Origin: an uncultured Bacteroidales bacterium
GTDB lineage: Bacteria > Bacteroidota > Bacteroidia > Bacteroidales > UBA3824
Reading direction: 5' to 3'
NCBI GenBank assembly: GCA_905234655.1
Contig: CAJOJG010000029.1
Coordinates: 1-39,657, forward strand
Length of the DNA: 39,657 bases
Shown: positions 15,083 to 23,357 of the stretch, piece after piece
Position numbering within the stretch: position 1 is the first letter of the stretch
Layout of the letters: each line of letters starts with the position of its first letter
Position numbers and translations under genes: made by a program
Notes under the pieces: model-generated
What the model saw: only the letters and a program-made list of their open reading frames with translations
Told to the model about the DNA's origin: nothing
Databases searched by the model: none

Positions 15083-15346
15083 ATGAGTGAAAATATTTCT
15101 GAGGCTTTGATGCTTATGGGCGTCGGCCTCGCAACGGTTTTCGCAGTGCTCGGACTCGTCATTGCGTTCGGCAACCTTCTCATCAAGGCGGTCAACAGGT
15201 TCGCGCCAGAAGAAGAGAAGCCGAAGCAAATCCCGTCGAAGCCGCAGCCAGCGCTCGTGGACGCCTCGGTGCAACAGGCCATCAACAAGGCCATCGGGCA
15301 AATCACCGCCGGCAAAGGCCGCGTCGAGAAAATCGTCAAATTGTAA
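15083..15346 (+). CDS. oadG: Oxaloacetate decarboxylase gamma-type subunit (Na+ pump assembly subunit)
   Basis: 87 aa. One membrane helix at about residues 8-34 (LMLMGVGLATVFAVLGLVIA) precedes a charged/proline-rich cytoplasmic tail (EEEKPKQIPSKPQPALV). In sodium-pumping decarboxylases the gamma subunit anchors the alpha subunit to the membrane beta subunit and supports assembly. The short tail ends with AINKAIGQITAGKGRVEKIVKL rather than a zinc-binding His-rich end. It is first in the gamma-alpha-beta operon; oadA follows after 33 bp. Confidence 0.85.
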   Translation: MSENISEALMLMGVGLATVFAVLGLVIAFGNLLIKAVNRFAPEEEKPKQIPSKPQPALVDASVQQAINKAIGQITAGKGRVEKIVKL

Positions 15347-15379
15347 AAACATCAAAAAACAAGTTCCAAACTTCAAAAA

Positions 15380-17248
15380 ATGGGAAGAAAAGTTAAATTC
15401 AATCTCGTTTTCAGAGATTTGTGGCAATCCTCCGGCAAATACCAGCCGAGAGTGGACCAACTATTGAAAGTAGCCCCCGCAATAATCAAGATGGGCTGTT
15501 TTGACCGCGTGGAAACCAACGGCGGCGGTTTCGAACAAGTAAACCTTCTATACGGCGAAAACCCCAACCGTTCCGTCCGCGAATGGACAAAGCCGTTCCA
15601 CGAGGCGGGCATACAGACCGAAATGCTCGACCGCGCACTCAACGGCATCCGCATGAACCCATGCCCAGTGGACGTCCGCAAACTATTCTACAAGGTAAAA
15701 TACACCCAGGGCACCGACATCGCCCGCACATTCTGCGGACTCAACGACCCGAGAAACATCATCCCTTCAATCGGATACGCACACGAGGCCACACGCCCCG
15801 ACGGCACGCACATGATTTCGCAATGCTGCCTCTGCATCACCGAAAGCCCCATCCACACTGTTGAATACTACGTAAACCTCGCCAAGACCCTCATCGATGC
15901 GGGCGCGGACGAGATATGCATCAAAGACATGGCGGGAATCGGACGCCCCGTCAAACTCGGCAAAATCGTGGCCGGCATCAAGGCATACAAAGACATCGTA
16001 GTGGAATACCACTCGCACGCCGGACCCGGATTCTCGATGGCGTCCGTCCTCGAAGTCTGCAAGGCGGGCTGCGACTACGTTGACGTCGGCATGGAACCCC
16101 TCTCGTGGGGCACGGGACACGTTGACATCCTCGCCGTACAGCCAATGCTGAAGGACGCCGGATTTGAAGTGAAGGAAATCAACATGAGCGCATACATGGA
16201 AGTGCGCACTCTCATTCAGGAGATGATGGACGACTTCCTCGGCTACTACATCCCGCAGCGCAACCGTTTCATGAACTCGCTTCTCATCGCGCCCGGACTT
16301 CCCGGCGGCATGATGGGCTCGCTGATGACAGACCTCGAGAGCAACCTCGAATCCGTCAACAAATACAAGGAAAAGCACAACCAGCCCAAGCTCACACAAG
16401 ACGAGCTGATGATCAAGCTCTTCGACGAAGTAACATACGTATGGCCAAAGATGGGCTACCCGCCGCTCGTAACACCGTTCAGCCAGTACGTCAAAAACAT
16501 GGCCCTCACCAACGTGATGCAGATGGAAAAAGGCAAAGAGCGTTGGTCGCTCATCGCCGACGACATCTGGGGCATGCTTCTCGGCAAGTCGGGCAAACTT
16601 CCCGGCGAGGTTGCGCCCGAACTCAAGGAACTCGCCAAGGCCCAGGGACGCGAATTTTTCACCGGCAACCCGCAAGACGAGTACCCCGACCAGCTCGACG
16701 TGTTCCGCAAGGAAATGAAAGACAACGGCTGGGACTTCGGACAGGACGACGAGGAACTCTTTGAGCTCGCAATGCACCCGCAGCAATACCGCCTCTACAA
16801 GTCGGGACAGGCCAAGAAGGACTTCGAGGCCGACCTCGCCAAGCGCAAAGCCGAAAAGAACGCGCCCAAAGGCGGCGTACCGGCATTGCAGTTCCCGCAG
16901 ACCGTCACCGTGGACGTCAACGGCCAAAAATACGCCGTCACCATCGGCGCAAACAACGGCGCGCCCGCACCCGCAGCACAAGGCGCGGCACCCGTGGCAC
17001 AAGGCGCACCCGGCGAAGGCAACGAGCTCACATCGCCGCTCGAGGGCAAATTCTACCTCAAAAAGAACCCCACCGACCCGCAGGTCAACGTCGGCGACAC
17101 CGTCAAGAAAGGACAGACCGTATGCTACATCGAGGCCATGAAGACCTTCAACGCAATCGCCGCAGAAAACGACGGCGTAATCACCGAAATCTGTTTCCAG
17201 AGCGGTTCCTCGGTATCGGAAGACGACGTGCTGATGAGAATTAAGTAA
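15380..17248 (+). CDS. oadA: Biotin-dependent oxaloacetate decarboxylase alpha-type subunit / pyruvate carboxylase subunit B
   Basis: 622 aa. Residues ~5-300 form the HMGL-like carboxyltransferase barrel (RDLWQSS, with CIKDMAG holding the active-site lysine and YHSHAGPG holding metal-ligand histidines). A conserved carboxylase domain follows to about 480, then an alanine/proline linker (PAPAAQGAAPVAQGAPGE) and a biotinyl domain with the attachment lysine K588 in EAMKTFN. It transfers CO2 from oxaloacetate or a similar substrate to biotin; the beta subunit then decarboxylates biotin and exports Na+. The exact substrate is not proven by sequence. The residue after the biotin lysine is Thr rather than the more usual Met. 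It lies between oadG and oadB. Confidence 0.9.
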   Translation: MGRKVKFNLVFRDLWQSSGKYQPRVDQLLKVAPAIIKMGCFDRVETNGGGFEQVNLLYGENPNRSVREWTKPFHEAGIQTEMLDRALNGIRMNPCPVDVRKLFYKVKYTQGTDIARTFCGLNDPRNIIPSIGYAHEATRPDGTHMISQCCLCITESPIHTVEYYVNLAKTLIDAGADEICIKDMAGIGRPVKLGKIVAGIKAYKDIVVEYHSHAGPGFSMASVLEVCKAGCDYVDVGMEPLSWGTGHVDILAVQPMLKDAGFEVKEINMSAYMEVRTLIQEMMDDFLGYYIPQRNRFMNSLLIAPGLPGGMMGSLMTDLESNLESVNKYKEKHNQPKLTQDELMIKLFDEVTYVWPKMGYPPLVTPFSQYVKNMALTNVMQMEKGKERWSLIADDIWGMLLGKSGKLPGEVAPELKELAKAQGREFFTGNPQDEYPDQLDVFRKEMKDNGWDFGQDDEELFELAMHPQQYRLYKSGQAKKDFEADLAKRKAEKNAPKGGVPALQFPQTVTVDVNGQKYAVTIGANNGAPAPAAQGAAPVAQGAPGEGNELTSPLEGKFYLKKNPTDPQVNVGDTVKKGQTVCYIEAMKTFNAIAAENDGVITEICFQSGSSVSEDDVLMRIK

Positions 17249-17285
17249 AATCGAATGTTAGACTTTTCATAAAATCCACTTAACA

Positions 17286-18530
17286 ATGGGTGACATATTA
17301 GACAGAATATATGGAATGACGGCCATAAGCAACATCGTAGAGCATCCGGGCTTCCTCGTGATGTACTTGCTTGCGTTTGTGCTGTTGTACCTCGGCATCA
17401 AAAAACAATACGAGCCCCTGTTGCTCATCCCCATCGCCTTCGGTGTCCTGATTGCCAACTTCCCCGGCGGCGACATGGGCGTAATCTCACCAGACGGCGC
17501 AGGCATGGTCCACTATCTCAAAAACGGTGTGGAAACATCCAAAAACATCTACGAAATGTCGCTGCCCGAGATTGCGCACGACCTCGGCGTGATGAACTTC
17601 CTCTACTACGCGCTCATCAAGACCGGCCTCTTGCCGCCAATCATCTTCATGGGCGTGGGCGCGCTCACAGACTTCGGCCCGATGCTTCGCAACCTCAAGC
17701 TCGCCATCTTCGGCGCGGGCGCACAGTTTGGCATCTTCGCCGTATTGCTCGTAGCCTGCAACTTCTTCACAATGCAGGAAGCCGCATCGCTCGCCATCAT
17801 CGGCGGCGCCGACGGCCCCACTGCCATCTTCACCACCATCAAGCTCGCCCCGCACATGCTCGGCCCCATCGCCATCGCGGCTTATTCGTACATGGCTCTC
17901 GTGCCGGTCATCGTGCCTCTCGTAGTGAAACTCACATGTTCCAAGAAGGAACTCGAAATCAACATGAAGCAACAGGACAAGCTCTACCCGTCGGACACGG
18001 TAATCAAAAACGAGCGCGCGCTCAAGATTATCTTCCCGATTTCGGTAACCACCCTCGTCGCCATCATCGTTCCCTCGGCGGTGCCGTTGGTGGGCATGTT
18101 GATGTTCGGCAACCTGATCAAGGAAGTCGGTTCCAACACCTCGCGCATCTTCGACGCGGCAAGCAACGCCATCATGAACTCGGCGACCATATTCCTCGGC
18201 CTTTCTGTTGGCGCGACGATGACTGTGGACGCTTTCCTCAACTGGCAGACCATCGGCATCGTTGCCGGCGGCTTCCTGGCGTTTGGCTTCTCGATTTTTG
18301 GCGGCATCATGCTTGTCAAGATTTTCAACTTGTTCAGCAAGAAGAAAATCAACCCGCTCGTCGGCGCAACCGGTCTTTCGGCAGTCCCGATGGCATCCCG
18401 CGTCGCCAACGAAATCGCCTTGAAGTACGACCCCCGCAACCACGTCTTAAACTACTGCATGTCGTCCAACGTATCCGGCGTAATCGGCTCGGCAGTGGCG
18501 GCAGGTATCTTGATTGCGTTCTTGGGATAA
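17286..18530 (+). CDS. oadB: Sodium ion-translocating decarboxylase beta subunit
   Basis: 414 aa, multi-spanning inner-membrane protein. The signature IIGGADGPTAIFTT surrounds D176, the aspartate needed for Na+ transport in the family. Other family segments are FPGGDMGVISPDG, GALTDFGPML, SVGATMTVDAFLNWQT and GLSAVPMASRVANE. It decarboxylates carboxybiotin on the alpha subunit and uses the energy to expel Na+ from the cell. It follows oadA by 37 bp and is followed by a strong terminator, so the operon is oadG-oadA-oadB. The gradient could drive Na+-coupled uptake. Confidence 0.92.
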   Translation: MGDILDRIYGMTAISNIVEHPGFLVMYLLAFVLLYLGIKKQYEPLLLIPIAFGVLIANFPGGDMGVISPDGAGMVHYLKNGVETSKNIYEMSLPEIAHDLGVMNFLYYALIKTGLLPPIIFMGVGALTDFGPMLRNLKLAIFGAGAQFGIFAVLLVACNFFTMQEAASLAIIGGADGPTAIFTTIKLAPHMLGPIAIAAYSYMALVPVIVPLVVKLTCSKKELEINMKQQDKLYPSDTVIKNERALKIIFPISVTTLVAIIVPSAVPLVGMLMFGNLIKEVGSNTSRIFDAASNAIMNSATIFLGLSVGATMTVDAFLNWQTIGIVAGGFLAFGFSIFGGIMLVKIFNLFSKKKINPLVGATGLSAVPMASRVANEIALKYDPRNHVLNYCMSSNVSGVIGSAVAAGILIAFLG

Positions 18531-18559
18531 GGTAATTTTATTTGACACTTTGAAAAAAA

Positions 18560-18594
18560 CGACGGATTAAAAGATTTTAGTCCGTCGCTTTTTT
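18560..18594 (+). terminator. Intrinsic terminator after oadB
   Basis: The stem CGACGGA (18560-18566) pairs with TCCGTCG (18581-18587), with additional A-T pairs inside, and is followed by C and six T residues. It closes the decarboxylase operon. Confidence 0.85.
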
Positions 18595-18622
18595 GTGCAT
18601 TATAAATAATGTGTTATCTTTG
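18592..18622 (+). promoter_or_regulatory. Promoter of the small AAA ATPase gene
   Basis: TTTG at 18592-18595, 19 nt, then TATCTTTG at 18615-18622, and the ATG follows at 18644. The -33 box sits in the T-run of the oadB terminator. Confidence 0.7.
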
Positions 18623-18643
18623 CGATAGCAAACCAATAAAAAA

Positions 18644-19473
18644 ATGGATAAGGACAAAGACATAAAAATACGCTCAATATCATTGAAATCCTACAAGGGT
18701 TTTGATGACGTTGCCATTGATTGCAGCAAAGAGGGTACTTCCAACGAAGTTTTTCAGTGGACGGTCTTGTTGGGAAATAATAACACGGGTAAGACGAGGA
18801 TATTGCAGGCGATAGCGGACATGAGGCCAATCAAATGGATAGATGGTAAGGGTGATGATATAATCGTCCCCGCATTTTGGAATAAATTCACAAAATATCC
18901 TGAATTTGCACGAAACTATGTCCTTTTCAATACCAAGGACGGTTGGTTCAGATACACGGAACTCGGATATGGCTATCAATCAATGCTTTCGTGGGTTGTT
19001 GACTTGTGCAAAAGGATGTTTGAGACGTTTCCAAACTCTGACAATCCATTACAGGAAAGTGCCGTTGTTTTGGTGGACGAAATCGACCTGCACCTACATC
19101 CCAAATGGCAGCGCGAGGTCATTTCAAATTTATCCCAAATATTCAAAAACGTGCAATTCATCGTAACGACGCACAGCCCGCTTATCATTCAATCAATGCA
19201 GGAAGTCAACCTGTACGTCCTGCGCCGCGAGGACGAAAAAATCGTCGTGGAACATTCGCCCGTAACCAATTTCAGCGGCTGGACAGTGGAAGAAATTCTA
19301 AGCGAAACGATGAATTTGGGCAGCGACATCCAATCCATCTATTTGCAGGAATCATACTTTATGAATACGAAACTTTCAATGAATTGGAATCCTATCTGAA
19401 AGACAACGGCTTATGGGACAGCGAGTTTGAAGATATTAAAGCGACATTGACGGAAATCGCGATGCCAAAATAG
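18644..19473 (+). pseudogene. SMC/ABC-type AAA ATPase, frameshifted near its 3' end
   Basis: The main frame (18644-19399, 251 aa) is a compact ABC-class ATPase: KSYKGFDDV at the start, Walker A GNNNTGKT (44-51), a signature-like segment GYGYQSMLSW, Walker B VVLVDEID (E146), then LHLHPKWQ and the switch histidine in THSPL (H177). The frame ends in unrelated residues and TGA. From about 19360 another frame carries the natural-looking end (LYEYETFNELESYLKDNGLW...LTEIAMPK, stop at 19473), so a frameshift lies at about 19347-19362. The ATPase core is intact and might still work. Such genes are often orphan ATPases or parts of defence systems; nothing here shows which. A real frameshift or a sequencing error would look the same. 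Confidence 0.75.
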
Positions 19474-19492
19474 TTTTTTGTATAAAAAAATA

Positions 19493-19524
19493 TTTGCATT
19501 TTTAATGCAACATACGTATCTTTG
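19493..19524 (+). promoter_or_regulatory. Promoter of the cysteine-rich small protein gene
   Basis: TTTG at 19493-19496, exactly 20 nt, then TATCTTTG at 19517-19524. The ATG is 39 bp further on. Confidence 0.75.
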
Positions 19525-19562
19525 CAGGACTAATCAGACAACAATTAAAATTTTTTATTACT

Positions 19563-19832
19563 ATGTTCAATGAAGAATTAGAGGAGGTTTGCCCGAAAGT
19601 GGCGAAATGTCCTATTTTTCAGGCTGGTACGCTCCTTAACGAGCAGACTGGCGAGACGTACAAGGCTGTCTATTGCCAGTCGGAGCGTCACAAGCAGTGC
19701 AAACGTTACCTCGCGTCTAAAAAGTGCAACTGCGCAATTCCTGTGCAGGTGCTGCCAAATGCTTATATTTCTGTGGACGAAATCGTAAAGCGCATTAACA
19801 GTGGCTTTTACGACATTTTCAATAAAAAATGA
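19563..19832 (+). CDS. Small cysteine-rich cytoplasmic protein, unknown function
   Basis: 89 aa, no signal peptide or membrane helix. Six cysteines stand at 10, 16, 38, 46, 55 and 57, in VCPKVAKCPIF, YCQSERHKQCKRYL and KCNCAIP; then the segment VLPNAYISVDEIVKRI. The CPIF...YC...CKRY...C...LPN pattern resembles a small uncharacterised Bacteroidota family that I recall only loosely. The cysteines could hold a metal or Fe-S cluster. It has its own perfect promoter and a terminator, so it is a monocistronic gene. No function can be assigned. Confidence 0.65.
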   Translation: MFNEELEEVCPKVAKCPIFQAGTLLNEQTGETYKAVYCQSERHKQCKRYLASKKCNCAIPVQVLPNAYISVDEIVKRINSGFYDIFNKK

Positions 19833-19858
19833 CGGGAGGAAGCCTGTCGGCTTTTTTT
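19831..19858 (+). terminator. Terminator after the cysteine-rich gene
   Basis: The stem GACGGG (19831-19836) pairs with CCTGTC (19843-19848, one G-T pair), followed by GGC and seven T residues. It begins in the stop codon of the gene. Confidence 0.5.
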
Positions 19859-19866
19859 GTCGGTTT

Positions 19867-21117
19867 TTAGTTTTTAAGTATCCATTTTACCAATTCGGAC
19901 GCTTTAGCCGGTTCCCATTGTATGTCGAAGTCAAGGTCTTGACCAAGGTTTTCGAGCATTGTGGCGAGCGTGACGCTTTCGGTCAGCGGGATTGCTGTGT
20001 CGGTGGCGTTGTGGCGGATGTACCATTTCTGGGCGACGGGCTGCGACGTGCGCGACAGACCTCGGGCAATGTCCATCTGTCGGAGCGCGAGTGAGTATTC
20101 GTCGGCAGTCTTTTCGCCGAAAAGTTTTGCCGACAGTGTCGTGAAGTAGTGGCGGTAGCCGGTCTTGTAGGCGTTTGACTTTATGTATTGGAGATAAGTG
20201 CCGATGTTGAAGTCGACGAGGTATTGGGCGATGTCGCTGTCGTTAGAATCTCCAAAATACACAGCCCCAAGCTCGTCGGGGATTTCCGTGCCGTTGTCAA
20301 GGTTTGTCCGGGTCGAATTGTAGAGGATTTCTTTCAGGTATTTATGGTAATTGTTCGAGTTCAATGGCGTTTCTGTTTCCGGGACGAGCATTGCCAAGAA
20401 ATCGATGTATTGTGGATAGTCGCCTTTATAGTCAGTGAGCCATTCGCCGCTCGAAGCCGCGTTCATCGGGTTCGTGAGCGGTTCGATGCACGCCACGGCG
20501 TATACTAAGTCCGATGCGTCGGCAGCACCGGCTGCGGTAAGCAGTGGGGCGTATATTGGGTCGTCGGCAGTCGCGCCGAGCAGTGCCGCAAGTCCGCCGC
20601 CAGCCATCGAGCCGGTGGCGATTATCTTTTCGGACGAGCCGGGGAGCGTGTTGTCGTTAAGGCGTAGATAGCGGACGGCGGCTTTGAGGTCGATGAGCGG
20701 CGCGGGAAGCTTGCCACAATAGGCGACATCGGTGTCTACCGTGATGTTCTTGTTTTTCTTCTTCTTCTTTTTCTTGTTTATTTTTTCGGTTGTGCTTATT
20801 TTCATCGTGTTATAGCCACGTGTGCCGACTATGCAGACAACGATGCCGTTCTTGAGCGCGAGGGCTGTCTCGTCGTTGGCTGACGGGGGTTGTGGCGTTG
20901 TGCTGCGGAAGTCGGTGGTGTATGTCTTGAGCAAAATAGGCGCGTCGGGTTTTGCGTCCTGCGGCTCGTAGATGCTAAGGCATTGAGTGGCAGTGTCTAT
21001 GGGATTGCTGACGTAGGGGATGCGCTCGTATGACTTGTATTGGACGGAAAGCCCCTGCGCTGCCGCTGTCGTCGCTGCGGCAAGGAGCGTTATGATGGTC
21101 GAGGTCAGGCGTTTCAT
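19867..21117 (-). CDS. Secreted alpha/beta-hydrolase (tannase/feruloyl-esterase-like) lacking the usual nucleophile serine
   Basis: 416 aa with signal peptide (MKRLTSTIITLLAAATTAAA-Q). The fold words match tannase-like hydrolases: VVCIVGTRGYN, CGKLPAPLIDLKAAVRYLRL and GLAALLGATADDP. Relatives carry GTSAGG at the nucleophile elbow, but here it reads G169-S170-M171-A-G-G, so methionine occupies the serine position, with a serine just before it. The candidate catalytic histidine is kept (WYIRH, H369). A lysine-rich insertion (about 113-124) is odd for the family. It starts 12 bp after the TonB-dependent receptor stop and is probably co-transcribed; it may bind or process the imported ligand. Activity is doubtful. 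Confidence 0.68.
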   Translation of the reverse strand: MKRLTSTIITLLAAATTAAAQGLSVQYKSYERIPYVSNPIDTATQCLSIYEPQDAKPDAPILLKTYTTDFRSTTPQPPSANDETALALKNGIVVCIVGTRGYNTMKISTTEKINKKKKKKKNKNITVDTDVAYCGKLPAPLIDLKAAVRYLRLNDNTLPGSSEKIIATGSMAGGGLAALLGATADDPIYAPLLTAAGAADASDLVYAVACIEPLTNPMNAASSGEWLTDYKGDYPQYIDFLAMLVPETETPLNSNNYHKYLKEILYNSTRTNLDNGTEIPDELGAVYFGDSNDSDIAQYLVDFNIGTYLQYIKSNAYKTGYRHYFTTLSAKLFGEKTADEYSLALRQMDIARGLSRTSQPVAQKWYIRHNATDTAIPLTESVTLATMLENLGQDLDFDIQWEPAKASELVKWILKN

Positions 21118-21128
21118 TGTCGGTGTTT

Positions 21129-23003
21129 TTACTTTCCAAATTCACATTTGATTCCGCCCATGAATGTCGCTTTGGGCATCGGGAAACCGGCGTATGTCTC
21201 GTAACGCTCGGCAAAGATGTTGTCGGCGCGGAGGAAAAGGCGCACAACTTTGCTGACATCGTAACCGATTGAGCAGTTGAGCGTTGTGTAGTTTTCCTTT
21301 TCGGGGTCGTCGCCAGTGGCGATGTACAGGCCGGAGATGTTCTCGATGTTTGCGTTTGCAGTCCATGTGCCGTGGCGGTAGGTCGCGCCGAGGTAGAGTT
21401 TGCCTTCCGGCGCGCCGGTGACGGGCTTTTTCATGTGGAGGTATGAGTAGTTGGCGTCCAAAGTCCACCAGCGTCCAAATGTGTAGTCGCCTTCGAGTTC
21501 AAATCCGTAGTTGTGGAACGAGCCGGTGTTTTGGTTCAACATTCCTGCGCCGGAGGGGTTTGGCGCGGTCGTTATCATGTTTTTGCCGTCGATGATGAAG
21601 ATGTTTGCGCCAAAAGTGCCGTTTGAGGAACGTTTTAGGTATGCAAATTCGTAGTTCATCATGCGCTCCGGCTCAAGTTTGTCGTTGTGCGGCGGGAACA
21701 TGTACATATCCCTGATTACTGGGTTTGCGAAACCTTTGGAAACCAACAACTTGACATCTTGGGTCTTGGCGAAGTGGAACACGACGCCGCCTTGTGGGAC
21801 TACTTCCGTGCCTACTTGGGAATGGTGGTCGACTCGGAGTCCGAAGTCCAAGGTCACAAGTCCCGTGATGGCTTGGCGGATGTCCATGTAGCCCGCCACG
21901 TCGTCCTGGTTTTCGGTGAGGTAGTCGCTTTTATGAGTGCCATTGGATTTGAGCATCTGCCATGCGTCGCCGCCAAAGTGTTGATAGTCAAAGCCAAACG
22001 TGGTGTTGTTGCCGGTGAAGAACTGGAAGTTTTGGAACGCCGTGATGCCGCCTATGAAGTCGTCGTGCTTGTAGAGGTAGTCGCGGGGCTGTGCTGATGC
22101 AAGGTGTCCGTCGTCGATGTTATGGTGTCCCCAGTCGTAGAATGCGCGGAATGTGCCGTTTGTCTTTCCGTATGTGTTTGATACCGAGAAACTTGCAAGT
22201 CCGCGCGTGATTTTGGCCTGTGCGTCGAGAAGTGGCGCGTCAGAGGGGCCGGGGTTCATAAAGTCGAGGTATGTGAGGTCGAGGTCGGCTGTGGCTTTCC
22301 AGTAGTTATTAAAGTCATAGCCAAGTTTCAGGAACCCAGACATTTGTGCGAAGTCCGAGTTTGGGCGGTGGCCGTCTGTGCGCTGGTAGTTGAGGTTGGC
22401 GATTGCGGAGAATTTGCCGCTGCGTATCGAGTTTGTGCTTTCTGCCTGGAATGTGCCGTAAGAACCTGCGCCGACGGTCACAGATCCGTTGTAGCCGTCT
22501 TCAGTGGCTTTTTTGGTGACTATGTTGATTACGCCGCCCATTGCGTTAGAGCCGTAGAGGACTGACGACGGGCCGCGCAGGATTTCCACTTTCTCGGTCA
22601 TTGAGCCGATGTATGCGTCGGGGACGGGGTGCCCCATGAGCCCGGCGTACTGCGGCTGTCCGTCGATGACGACGAGGAGGTTGGAACCGTTGCCGACGCC
22701 GCGCACACGGATTCCGCCGGCAGAATTAGTGGACACTCCGTAGCCGATGACGCCGCGCGATGTGGCGAAAAGTCCTGGCGTGAGGTTCATGACGGTCGGC
22801 AGGATTGAGGTCTGGTATGTCGAGGCGAGTTGGTCGCTGGTTACTGTCGTGATGGTGGTCGGCAACTGCCGGAGCAGTGTGGGCTCGCGTGTGCCGGTTA
22901 CGACGATTACGTCGTGGCGAAGCAACGCCAAGGAGTCCGGGTCTTGCGCGGTGGCTGTGAGCGAGAGTGCGCAGAGTGCGGTCGTGAGTATTTTTTTTAG
23001 CAT
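21129..23003 (-). CDS. TonB-dependent outer-membrane receptor
   Basis: 624 aa from the ATG at 23003, which begins a clear signal peptide (MLKKILTTALCALSLTATAQ). The frame is open to 23060, but a start there would lie upstream of the RNA start set by the promoter at 23031-23061. The plug domain (about 30-150) has VIVVTGTREPTLLRQLPTTI, VRGVGNGSNLLVVIDGQPQ, and VEILRGPSSVLYGSNAMGGVINIVTKK. The rest is a 22-strand-type barrel ending near FMGGIKCEF. It resembles BtuB/siderophore-type receptors and not the SusC group (no carboxypeptidase-like N-terminal domain, no SusD neighbour). The ligand is unknown, perhaps a metal chelate or cobalamin-like molecule. The hydrolase-like gene follows at once. Confidence 0.9.
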   Translation of the reverse strand: MLKKILTTALCALSLTATAQDPDSLALLRHDVIVVTGTREPTLLRQLPTTITTVTSDQLASTYQTSILPTVMNLTPGLFATSRGVIGYGVSTNSAGGIRVRGVGNGSNLLVVIDGQPQYAGLMGHPVPDAYIGSMTEKVEILRGPSSVLYGSNAMGGVINIVTKKATEDGYNGSVTVGAGSYGTFQAESTNSIRSGKFSAIANLNYQRTDGHRPNSDFAQMSGFLKLGYDFNNYWKATADLDLTYLDFMNPGPSDAPLLDAQAKITRGLASFSVSNTYGKTNGTFRAFYDWGHHNIDDGHLASAQPRDYLYKHDDFIGGITAFQNFQFFTGNNTTFGFDYQHFGGDAWQMLKSNGTHKSDYLTENQDDVAGYMDIRQAITGLVTLDFGLRVDHHSQVGTEVVPQGGVVFHFAKTQDVKLLVSKGFANPVIRDMYMFPPHNDKLEPERMMNYEFAYLKRSSNGTFGANIFIIDGKNMITTAPNPSGAGMLNQNTGSFHNYGFELEGDYTFGRWWTLDANYSYLHMKKPVTGAPEGKLYLGATYRHGTWTANANIENISGLYIATGDDPEKENYTTLNCSIGYDVSKVVRLFLRADNIFAERYETYAGFPMPKATFMGGIKCEFGK

Positions 23004-23030
23004 ATTGGATAGATTTTGTTTTGTGTTTGA

Positions 23031-23061
23031 CAAAGGTAATAATAAATGTTTTATCGGCAAA
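23031..23061 (-). promoter_or_regulatory. Promoter of the TonB receptor / hydrolase operon
   Basis: On the minus strand TTTG (plus 23058-23061), 19 nt, then TACCTTTG (plus 23031-23038). It sets the RNA start at about 23024 and supports the ATG at 23003. Confidence 0.75.
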
Positions 23062-23123
23062 ATGTAATTTGAAAATCTGGCGGCTTTGAGGTGGCTAATA
23101 TGAAAAAAATGTGGAATTGCATC

Positions 23124-23152
23124 TTGTTATTCAAAATTAAGTATTAAATTTG
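23124..23152 (+). promoter_or_regulatory. Promoter of the antitoxin-like / GNAT gene pair
   Basis: TTG at 23124-23126 and TAAATTTG at 23145-23152, 18 nt apart (slightly short). The ATG of the first small gene is 32 bp downstream. Confidence 0.55.
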
Positions 23153-23183
23153 CCTCGGATAACTTTAATATAAATCAAAAACC

Positions 23184-23354
23184 ATGGCAAGACCGATAAA
23201 AGAGACACCGATCCTTATGGATGAGGATGCAGAGCAGTTCGTGGAACGGGCTGGGGATATTGAAAATATGAGTGATGAAACTCGTGCCGCCAATCGCGAG
23301 AAGTTCATGGAACGAGTTTCTGAGGCAAATAAACACATAGAGTGGAGTTGTTAG
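23184..23354 (+). CDS. Small antitoxin-like protein paired with a GNAT acetyltransferase
   Basis: 56 aa: begins MARPIKETPILMDEDAEQFV and ends with a charged helix (NREKFMERVSEANKHIEW). Short proteins opening with MARPIKETPxLxGxDA precede GNAT-type genes in many Bacteroidales genomes, where they look like toxin-antitoxin partners; this link comes from memory of the family, not from a test. The GNAT start is 3 bp after its stop. It is a complete reading frame with a promoter-like site upstream. The partner gene is broken, so it may now be an orphan antitoxin. Confidence 0.65.
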   Translation: MARPIKETPILMDEDAEQFVERAGDIENMSDETRAANREKFMERVSEANKHIEWSC

Positions 23355-23357
23355 GTT

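Noticed and set aside
15767..17002. 411-codon open frame on the - strand
   Set aside because: It is antisense to oadA and results from codon bias; its protein shows no natural domain pattern.
17487..18443. 318-codon open frame on the - strand
   Set aside because: Antisense to oadB; highly charged low-quality translation.
18644..19473. Anti-phage defence ATPase
   Set aside because: ABC-type ATPases occur in several defence systems, but no partner nuclease, reverse transcriptase or effector is adjacent; the next gene is an unrelated-looking Cys-rich protein with its own promoter.
21129..23003. SusC-type glycan receptor
   Set aside because: No N-terminal carboxypeptidase-like domain and no SusD partner; it fits the BtuB/siderophore group better.
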